Assembly (NCBI GenBank): GCA_948676835.1
Contig: CAPOZU010000004.1
Location: 1 to 64,000 of the forward strand
From: an uncultured Clostridia bacterium
GTDB taxonomy: Bacteria > Bacillota > Clostridia > TANB77 > CAG-508
Direction of reading: 5' to 3'
Length of the DNA: 64,000 nt
Numbering within the stretch: position 1 is the first letter of the stretch; every line of letters begins with the position of its first letter. A model generated the notes under the pieces. The model searched no databases and was not told the origin of the DNA. It was given only the letters and a program-made list of their open reading frames with translations. This document shows, one piece after another, positions 8,274-20,200 of the stretch. The translations under genes and the position numbers were made by a program.

Positions 8274-11200
8274 TTATTTTCTATTTTTTCTTCTAACAGG
8301 TACTTTTTTATTTACATTTGGTAATAATATTAAAATTAAGCTTATTATTAAAATTCCTGCACTTCTTATGATATTTGTTCCTGTTCCACCTGTTAAAGGT
8401 AAGCTATATTTTTTATCATTTTTTACTGTTACCTCTGCATTTACGTGTTGCTCATCTGATGAATTTACTTCAATTACTTCAATTTTTTCTCTTGATATTC
8501 TGTAATCTTCTGGTGCTTTTGTTTCAGTTAATTTGTAATATCCATATTTTAAGTTTTCAAATCTTAATGTTCCATCTTCTGCTGTTGTTCCAACATAACT
8601 TACATAGTCTTCGCTATTTTCTTCTGGAACTACAAACTCGCCTGTTTCTTCATTTTTTATTACTTTTTCAAGTTTAAATTCTGCACCTGAAAGTTTTACT
8701 TCTTCATTTCTGCTGTCCACTTTTGTTACTGTTAAGTTTCCAAATTTATTGTTTATTAATGTAATTATTGTATTTCCATTTTTTACTTCTTCTGTTTTTT
8801 CACAGTAATATTCATTTTTTACAGCTTCTTCACCTTTAGTATAATTTACTTCTGTTTCAACAACTGTATATTTAATTTCATTTCCTTGTTCATCATATCT
8901 TGGTAAATCTTTATATGTATATGTCCATTCTGTTTTTTCATTTGGCATATTCTTTGTAATTGTAAATGGAGCTTTTACGTCATCTCTTTGTTTTGTTTCT
9001 TCATCTTGTATTTCTACAATACTCTCATTTCCATTTTCATCTTCTATAACTTGTTTTAATTGTACTGTTATTGAATCTGGTCTTGTTTCTTCTGTATCAC
9101 CATTCCATACTTTATTTACTATTACATCTTTTGCCCATTCTATTATTGTTTTACAATTTACTTCTACTTTTTCTTCAGATTTCTCTAGTTTTATCGTTCC
9201 TGTTACATTGTTTACTATTGGTCCGATATCTTTTGGTGTAATACCTAAATATGAGAAGCTTATTTCTTTATTAAGTGTAATTATTTTTACTTGTTTTTCT
9301 TCGCTTAATGTTACTGGTGTTTTTGTTCCGTCATTCCAGATAACCACTTGTTCTTCTGATTGAGTGTTATATTTTCCTGTCCATGTTATTGTTTGTAATT
9401 CTTCGTCATATATTCCACCAGCAATATTACGTTCTTTTTCGCTTATTTTATAAGGTAATTTATCTACTACTGTTACAATTATTTCATCTTGTTGTTGATA
9501 ATTTGCGTCTAATTCTGCTATATAATTTATTTTATAATTTACCTTACCATTTGTTGCTCTTAATTTTTCTGTTCCTGTTTTAGTAATTCCTGAACTTTGT
9601 ACATTTAAAGTATTTTTTATTGTAAATTCTGTTTTGTTTTCATTTGATGTTATAGTTTTACTATATTTATTTAGTTCTATTGATTCTAACTCATCTATGC
9701 TGTATTCGATTTCTTGTCCATCTGGAGTATACATTGGAACACCTTCAAAAGTATGTTGCCAGTTATTTTCAGCTGAAATTGATTGGTCCTTTGAAATATA
9801 TGGTGCATCTACTTTATTAATTCTTCCAATTAATTGTAGTACTATACTTTGTGGTCTTGTATTTTTTACATCATTTCTATCGTTCCACTCTTTAATTCCT
9901 TTGATACTTATTAAATTATCATCTGGTATAGTAAATGTATTTATAATTCTTGCTGTATATATTATATTTCCATTACTATCAGTTACTGGAATTACATCTC
10001 CAACTTGTTTTTTATAGAATTTCAAGTCATCTTCTGAACCGTCTTCATCATCCCATGATTCATCTACTGTATATTTTATAAGTTTTCCTGTTGCTATATC
10101 ATATTTTGGTAAATTCTCAAAAGTGTATTCTGTAATTTTATCATTTTTCCCAACCTCAACATAGCAAGAGTATTCATCTATTGTTGTAACTGTAGTTTCT
10201 GGTACTTCAGAGTTTTCTGGTGTAGTACTTTCGTTAGGCATTGATTCTAAAGGTGTGTTTTCTGTTTGCTCTACTGTAATAGGTGTTTCCATAGTTTCTT
10301 GTGTAGTGCTTTCCTTAGGAGTTGTTTCTGAAGTAACTGATGTTGTTTGTTCTTCTGTAACAGATATCTCCGTAATTTCTGGCACTTCACCTTGATTATT
10401 ATTTTCTGAATTTGTTTCTTGTACTTTTGTATCTTCAGAATCTACATTTTTATTATCTACATTTTCTGTACTTACTTCTTGCACATTTGTATCTTCTGTA
10501 TTTTCTTCTGACTTATTCTCTGATTCTTTTGGTAGTTCTGTGTTATTTGTTATTCCACTCGTAATTGTTTCTTGAAGAACTTGGTTTTCAAACTTTTCTT
10601 GTGGTACTTGACTTTCAAGATTTCCTTGAGATGCATTTTTTTCATTTAAATTTGATTGTTCTGTAAGATCTATACTTGATGTTACAATAAATTTTATTCT
10701 TCTTGGTCTTCTTAAAGCTTGCAATTCGTTATCTTCTTGCCAAATTTTTGTTACTTTTAAGTTTATTGTTTCTGTATTAAAATCAATTTCTCTATAATAA
10801 TATTTTACAACTATAGGATCTCCAGTTTGATATGTTCCACTTGTTTGTCCATCTGATTCTACAAACTTCCAATTTATTGGTAAATTTTCTACTGGTTTTG
10901 TAGCATATATACTTCCAACATCTCCAGTTTGTGTTTCAATAGGAACATCTACTAGATTTTCTCCATCTTTTACTTGGACTGGTATTTCTGTACGATTGCC
11001 ATCTTTATCGACTTTATAATGATATGTTATTACTGTTCCTTGTGGCTTTTTATTTTCAATTTCTATAAGTTGTCCATCTTCTGTTTCTTTATTTACTGTA
11101 ATTGTATGTTTTGCAGCATCACCTTCTGGCAATACATATCCTTCTGGTGCTTTTACTTCTACTATTTCATATTCTCCAACTTCAAGTTTTACATCAATTT

Positions 11201-14200
11201 TACCATTTTCATCAGTTGTGTATATAGGTAGTTCTATCTCATCTGCCATACCAACATCTCTTATGCTACTTTCTGCATCAGTTGTATTCTCTGCACTGTC
11301 TGTTCTTACTATTGTAAATTCTGCTCCTGGTAAAGGAACTTTTACCTCTTCCTCTAGTCCTGTTTCTTCATTTATTTGTTTTTCAGTAGCATATTTAAAT
11401 ATTGATACATTTTTATCTACTTTTTTGTAATAGTATGTAACTACTATTTCTTCTTTTCCATATGTTCCTGAAACTTCACCTTCTGCTTCAACAAACTCAT
11501 ATTCTTCTGATAGAAGTTGTCTATTATCTTCTTGTACATGCGCATATAAAAGTTGTTCTGTTGTATAGGCATCTCCTTCTTTTCCTGAGAATCTTTCATC
11601 TTTTGCAGGAGTACCATCAGATACTGGAACTCCAACTGTTGTTCCTTGTATATAATGATGTACTATTAATGGTACTTTCTTTTCCATGTAATAATATGTT
11701 ACTTCTTGGTCTTCGCCTAGTATAAATTTTCCTGTGCTATTTTCTGGAATCACATATGTTTTTGTTCCATCATCTTGAATTGTGTTTTCTAATTCATACT
11801 CAATTCCATCTTTTTCTAACTTCTTTATAATATCTGTTGTATAAGTTTCATCAGGATTTCCTGTTAATATTACATCTTCTGCTAAAGATTCTGTTGTATA
11901 ATTTCCTTCACTATCAATCTTATAATAGTGTACTATTACTTTTGATTTCTTTGTATTTTCTATTGTGAATGTATGTATTGCTTCGGCATCTTCTCCTGTT
12001 TGTGCTGGTCTGAACTCAATTTCAATTGGTTCAGAATTCAAGACATACCCATCAGGTGCTTGTATTTCTTTTATTGTATATTTTCCAAATGGAATATTTG
12101 TTATGCCTTGGCCATTACTTTTTGTTTCAACTGTGTATACTTCATTTGACATAACTTTTACACTATTTATTGTAAATGTATCACTACTGTTTTCATTATT
12201 TGATTCACTTTGTAGAAGAATTCCGCCTTGATTGTCAAATCTATTATATATGAAATTAATTGTATATACGCTTCCACCAGTTAAAACTCTAGTATAATTT
12301 TGAGCTTCTACATTTCCGCTGATATTTATTAAAGGTAATCTTGAAATTTGACTGCCACTACCAAGACTAGCTCTGCTGCTTAAAGACATCAGGCCACCCC
12401 CCATATTAGTTTGCTCTACTACAGTTACTACTCCATTATATAATGGATTTTCGGATGAAATACTTGCATTAATTTCTAGTAAATATTCTCCTTCATAATC
12501 TGTTAAATCTACTTCTATACTAGAATGTGCTTGTGTATTGCTCATTCCTTGATTATTAGATTTATAAGATCCATCTTCAGATTTTTCGAAATAGTACTGA
12601 TCCATTTCATCATGTGTCATTTGGTCTAAATAATCTAATTCTACATATCCTTCTGGCATTAGTTTAAATATAGCACCTTCTAGTGGTTCTTTTGTTTCAC
12701 TGTCAATCTTGTTTAAAATGATTTTATTTTCTTTATAACAATATTTAACAACTATGTGTTTATCTTCTATCACATTATCAAATTGTGGCATTGTAAAGGT
12801 TCCATCTGCTTCTACTTCAAATGGATAATCTTTTCCATTTACTGTAATTCCTACAATTTCATAATTTTCGTTTTCTGGTGTCATTACTATAGGCTTTGTA
12901 CTTGAATTACCATACACAACTTCTTCATATGGCAATAATCCTTCACCTGTAATACTTCCAACTTTTACACCATTTACTGGTTCTACTTCTGTAGTTATAT
13001 TGAAATGTTTGTAATAGTTTTTAACTGTTAATTCTTGCTTTTCTGGAATCATCATTTCTGCATTTAGTTTTATTATCATTCCATCTGAATAATAATATTC
13101 TTCATCACCATATATATCTTCATATTGTTCTGTTTCTTCGTTCCATACTCTGTCAACAATTTCTCTATATGTATTACTTTGGTTTTCTAAAACTATTCCA
13201 TTTTCAAATTCTAAGCTTTTAGCAGTAAAACTTCCAACTCCAATGTATCCTGTATCTCTTATTTGCGTTACATCATTAATAGGCCCTTTTTCTATTTCTC
13301 TACGCCATTCTTCCTGTCCATCTCTGTTTAGTTTAAGGATAATTCCATTACCAGGTATTGCTACCCCAGCTGCATCATCAGCAGCCCTATTTATGCTCAT
13401 AGGCTCTGCCATGCCTGTATCTTTTAAAATTCTAATTCCACCTGCAATATATCCACCTTCTATAGTTTCTTTTATAGATGTAATATTGCTATTTTCGATA
13501 TTTTTAGTCCATTCAGGAATTCTATTTCTATCTAGTTTTGTTATATTTTGAATGTTTAGTGTTCTATTTATAATAGCTCTTTGTTCAACATTGATTTCGG
13601 ATGTTTCATAATTTGTTAGCATTACACTATTAGATGATTCTGCATAAGCACAATCTGAACATTGTCCATTTTGTATCGAATGTCCTTCAAATTTAGTTAT
13701 ACCTCCACAATCCTCGCAAACGTAAATATGACACTCTTCATTATAATTTTCAATGTTTATATTAATATGATTGCATCCAGTATTTTGCCAGATTGCAGAA
13801 TATGTTATATCTTCAGTTACTGTTTGTGAAAGTGAAGGATTCCAGCCACAAAAAGTATATCCTCTTCTATGTAAGCTACCAATAAATGTAGGAGTCGGAC
13901 TACCATATTTTAGATTATAACCTACATCTCCGAAAAATCCCCCTTCACATCCATCAGTATACGTTATAGTATGTGTTGTTAATCTAATATATTTAAGAAC
14001 AATTATGTTTTCTTCTGGATTTTCTTTTAGTGTGAAATATTGTTCTGGATCATTCTCGTCATATTGAAATTCAACACCTTTACTATCAATTGTATACGTA
14101 TTCCAATTAGGATTATTATCTACTAAATCTTTTTTATAAATAATATCTCCTACTTTGGCTGTGTATCTCATAGTTGAGCTGACTCTTCCAGTACGTACAT

Positions 14201-17200
14201 TATTAATATAGTAATCTCGTACTATTTCATATGTTGTTTCCGGAATTTGTTCCCAAACAGCATATAAAGTAATATTCTCTGTCACTGTTAATGTATCCCC
14301 AACACACACGCTCGCTTCTGTTGATGATGGAATATTATTCCAACCTATAAATCTATATCCTTCTACTTCACTATGATTTTCTTCTATCGTTATAAAATCA
14401 CCTTTTGCACAACCTGTTTTATATGTTCTATCTCTATCTACATATGTAACAGTTACTTCTGAATCCGTTTTGGCTTCTCCTCTAAGTAATACGTATCCAC
14501 CATCTGATGTTTCTTCAGCTGATTTTAAAGAAGAATTTGTTACTTCTGCCCATTCTGCATTTCCTTCTGCACTATATTTAATTAGCATTCCTCTTGAGCC
14601 TCTGTTCAAAGCTCTACTTAAATTATTGCTGTTTCCTTTAATACTAACTCCGTTTCCCAAGTCAATATCATCGCTTGAATAAAGGCTTCCTGCTACAAGA
14701 ATACCATTATCTTGTGTTTTTGAAATACCATTTACTGTATCAGAATTAGTTCCTGCTATACTTTTAGCCCATAAAGCATTACAATCATTTTTACTTTCTG
14801 TTTCTTTATATTTAATAACAATTCCATCTGAAAGTTTATTATTATAAACATTTTGTGGAGCGCTTTCACTATTATTTTGTATTGTAATTCCATTTCCTAG
14901 GTCTATACTTTCGCCCCTTAATGCTCCTCCTACAACATATTCTCCTTCACTTATTTCAATTATTGAATTTAGAGTTACTGTTCTTAGTGGTTTATTATAT
15001 TGTATCTTTCCTGTATTATCAAATTTTATAATATTTCCAATATTGTTATTATTTATAGTAATAACACATCCACCATCAGTTGTTTCATCAATTGAAGTTG
15101 CATATCCAGGTGTATTAATTGGTATTTCTAGTGCAATCTCTCCATTGCTTGTATATTTTTGAATTTTACTTATTAAGTTTGTACCAGAATTATCTTTAGA
15201 TTCACTTACTGTATAATATCCACCATCTTTAGTTTCTTTTACTAATTCAGTAGAGTCATCTAATTCACCATCTACAGATTTAGCATATTCCACTATTGGA
15301 TTGTCTTCACTTTTTTCTATTGTAGTATATTGCAATATCACTCTTTGTAAACTGTTATGAATAACAGTCATTCTAGATTGAGATGCAATCTCAGAAAGCA
15401 TATCTATACTACCTATTACTCTATCTCCAAAAGTAACTGTTCCTTGTACACTTACATCTAGAATATACTTTCCTTCATTTGTTTCTCTAATATGATTAAC
15501 TATAATACCATTATAAGCACCTAGCATATTGTCGGTAGCTTCAAAATCACAAATTTGGTCATACCATAACGCATTTCCAGAGTTGTCATATTTTATCATT
15601 ACATAGCTTGGTTTAGTATTTTCAATAAAAGTTCCATTTCCTAGATTTATTGTACCTAAACTTTCAATTAGACTAATAGCTAAAAATCCACTATCTTCCG
15701 TCTGCATCATATATTCAATACTATCAGCTAATTGTCCGCCTATAATTTTTTGCCACTCAATATTGTTATCTTTATCATATTTTACTATTAATCCGTCTTC
15801 ACTTTCATTCGATGTTAGTACAGCTCCGTTTTCTAATTTTAATTCTTCATAAAAGTATCCATATTTTATTGCTCCACCATCATTTGTTTTAAGTTCAATA
15901 AGATTACGCTTAGTTGTTTCAGTAACTTTTTTATTTTCAAAATCAATTAGAAATTCTCCTGGTCCATTAATTATTAAGCCCTCTCCTAAATCTAATATTT
16001 TTTCTTCCTCTAATGAAATTTGATATACATTACTAATTGGCATTAATCCTGTACCCAATAATACTTCAGTGTTACTATTTATTCCACCTCTAATAACTTC
16101 TTGTACTATATTGTTTGCATCATATTTTATTATAAATTCTCCAGGACCATTTATTATTACATTGTTTCCTAAATCTATTGGTTCAAAATCTAATTTTGTT
16201 GTATTTAATATGAATCCATTATCAAGTGTATTAACTATATAACTTATCGTACTAAACATATTTGTTCTTTCTGAACATTTTATTTTCCATTGTGCTTCTA
16301 ATTTATTATTGTAACAAATTAAATATGTTCCATTCTCTGTTATATTTACTTCGTTTTCCAAATATATTGGGTCATAAACTATTGCTTCAATAAAAATATT
16401 CCCATTTTTTTCTATTATTGAATTTGACTTTAAATTATAATTTATTACCTTATTAAATTCTACTATTCCTTCATTACTTACTTTTATTAATCTACTCTCA
16501 TAATTACGTTCATACGAAAATGAGTCTTTTTCACCATATGAAACATTATTATAAAAAATATACCCATTATCAGATGTTTTTCTTTGTAACATAGTATCGT
16601 TATTACAATATGGTGTTTCTTTTATTTCTCCTACTTCTTGACGCCAAATTTCTTCTAAAAAACTATTATATTTAACAATTAAATTTTTAGTATTATAATT
16701 ATCATTTTCATCAATCCATTGCATCTCCACAACACAAATATATTCATTTTCATCAGAAAAATATGGTTGTTTTAATGAACTTACTGAATTATAAGTTGAA
16801 GTTTCTTTTACTTCTTCTATTGTTCTATAACATTCTGTAATACCATCTTTATTATATTTAACTAATAATCCTGTTTGTGACGTTTGCCCTATAATATGCT
16901 CAATGCTACCTTCTTTTTTCAAATCAATATCATTGTAATAATTTCCATAAGTTATAAATCCTCCATCTGCTGTATCTACTATATCAGTAACTGCAGATAT
17001 CCTAGCATTTACTATATTTCCATTTATATCATATATAGCAAAAAACGCTCCACTATCCAAAACAAGTTCGTGATTTCCCATTCCAAAATCTATTTGGCTA
17101 CCATAGCAGTTTCCTACTATCATATAGCTTCCATTATATAATTCTTTAGAAAAATACTGTGTATCTGAGTTGTTACCAGCAAGAATACTTTGTACTCCTT

Positions 17201-20200
17201 GATTTTCTGTAATAGGATAATTTATATTAACATCTTTATCTGCTTCAATAACTTTATTCCACTGTGCTTTTCCGTTAATATCGTATTTAGCTATAAAGCA
17301 AACATTATAATAGTATTCCTCATCATTGCTTAAATATTTTGTACTATTTTTTAATATAACATTATCTTCTATAATAATTTCTGGTTGTTGGAATTCTCCT
17401 ATTAAAACATATCCTCCATCTTGAGTTTCTTCTTTTTGGATTCTTCCATTAATTGCGTATTCTACATTTCCATAATTGTCATAAATGACTGTCATTTGAG
17501 AAAAACTATTATATTTAACATAATTAGTAATATATGTTCCATTTCCTACATTTACACTTGGTCCATCATATTCAAAACTTACAATATATTTTCCATTTTG
17601 AATTTCTTTAATAGTATTCGTAGAGTTTCCATATACATTTTCAGCAGATAATTGTTTATACCACTCTATATTTCCTAAACTATCATATTTTACAACTACT
17701 GCATCTTGGTTAGATTTTGGTGTTAATGTATCTCCATTTAGTAATTGCATATCACTCGTTAAAGTTTTATATCCAATATATCCACCATCGCTTGTTTCCT
17801 GTACCATATCACCAAATAATTTATTTAAAGATTCTAATTTTAGTTCTACACTCTTCTTAGATTTTCCAATTCCGAAGAAATATACTTGTTTGCTTAATTC
17901 AAATTTATCTTCAGCAATTTGAACTTCTATAGCTTTGTAAAATCCTTCTTGTAATTCTGCTCTAAATTCTCCGTTTTCATCTGTTGTTAATGTATAATAT
18001 TGTTTTCCATCTATTATTTCTGGAGTTCCAATTATGTTTCCTTTGCTATCTGTAGCTGGAACGTCTCCATCTCCATCAATGTTGAAAATTGCAAATTTAG
18101 TATTTGGAATACGAACTTCTTCTGTAGTTTCTCCATCTACTTTAATTAATTTAAAAGTTGGTGTGTCTTCTATAACTAACTTGATTGTATCGCCTTCTAC
18201 TTCATATAAATATATTTTTCCATCTTCAGTTGGTTCTTGTATAAATTTCAATGTTCCATCTACTTCTTGTACTTTAAATGTTATATCTTTTATTGGCACA
18301 TATCCCTCTGGTGATTCAACTTCTTTTAAAGTATATGTACTATTAAATATATCTTTCTTTTCCTCAACATATTGGCATAAGTTAGGTATTATAATTTTTC
18401 CATTTTCATCTGAAATATATTCTCCTACTTGTTTTTCGTCTCTATATAGTCTAAATTTTGCTCCTCCAAGTAGCATTTCTGGCTTATCTTTTTCAACTTT
18501 TGTTATATCTAAATTAAAAGTTGGAATTTTTTCATTATCCATATTTAATATTAGATATGGCACATTTTCTACTTCTGTTTTATCTACAGATTTTACTATT
18601 TCTGAACCTTCTAATATATCTAGGCTGTAATCACCTTTGTTGTTTAATATTCTAAATCTGATTGTTTCTGGTTTTATGTAATATCCTTCTTTTGCTTCTG
18701 TTTCTTGCAATGTATATACTTCATTTAAATATAAATTTGATATTAAAGTTTCGCCATTGTCATTTGTTGTTATTGTTGTTCCTTTTTCTGGTAAACCTTT
18801 TCCTGATATGTTATATCTTACTCTTGAAAGAGGTTCATTTGTTCCTTCTGCTGTTTTTACAATTTTAAATACTGGTATTTTTTCGTTTTCGATTGTTAAA
18901 ACTAATGCAGGTACTCCCTCAATTTCTGTTGTTTCAACTGATTTTACTATTTCTTGACCTTGATTTATTACTAAACTGTAATTTCCATTATCATTTATAA
19001 TTTGGAATTTAATTTCTTCTGTTTTTATATAGTATCCTTGTTTTGCTCTTGTTTCTTTAAGTGTATATTCTTCATTTAAGTATAAACTTGATAAAGTTAT
19101 CTCTCCACTTTCATTTGTTGTTATTGTTGTTCCATTATCATACATGCCTTTTCCAGATAATTTAAATCTTACACCTGAAAGTGGTATATTAGTTGTTTCT
19201 TCTATTTTTATTAATTTGAAAATTGGAATTTTTTCATTTGTTAATTCAACTACAGCAACAGGAACATAATCTTCTACTACTGCAGCTGAATCTTTAACTG
19301 TTCCTTCTTCAATTTCTGTTGTAAATGTTCCATTGTTATTATTTACAATTTTAAAACTTACTTTTCCATTTGGTAAATAATAACCGTTTGGAGCTTTTGT
19401 TTCTTCAATTGTATAAGTACTTCCTATTTTAAGACCACTTAATTCTGCAATTCCATTTTCATCTGTTATTATACCTTTTCCTAATGTTGGTAAACCTTCT
19501 CCTTTTACTGTAAATCTAGCATTTGTAAGCTTAACATCTTCTTTTCCTAGTTCAGATTTTATTAATCTTAATTTTGCTTTTGTTTCATCTTCAACTTGCA
19601 CAGAAACTTTATGTTCTTCTTGGCTTACTGTAATATCTCCTCTAATATTTCCTTTTATTTTTTCTACTGATAATTCTTTTGTTTCAGAATTTATAGTTGT
19701 TGAAATTCTAATAACATCTTCATTTAATTCATAATTATCTGGAGTTTTTACTTCATTTATTTCATAAACTTTATTAACATGTAGTCCTGTTATTAATAAT
19801 TTTCCATTTTCATCTGTTTTAGCAGTTTTTGAATTTACTAATTCTTCTCCATCTTCTATAGTTTTTACTTCAGAAACACTATATATTGCCCCACTAACTA
19901 ATTTATCAAACCCTGTTTGATATTTTGTAAGTTCTAAGTTAAATTTTTCTATTGGAGAAATACCAATTTTACTTGGCTCTACTTTTGTTTTATATTTTCC
20001 TTGTGGAGTATCCCAGCAGAAATATACTGCATGATGGCTATAACTTTCTGCATTTAAAGCTACATCTTGTGGGATTGTTATATCATAATAAAATTCGTGT
20101 TTTTCTCCTCTTTGTAGTTTATAATCATCATTAAATTTAATCATAAAGCTTTTTACTTTACTAAAATCAGTTGGTACTGTTTGCCAATTATTGGCTTCAT

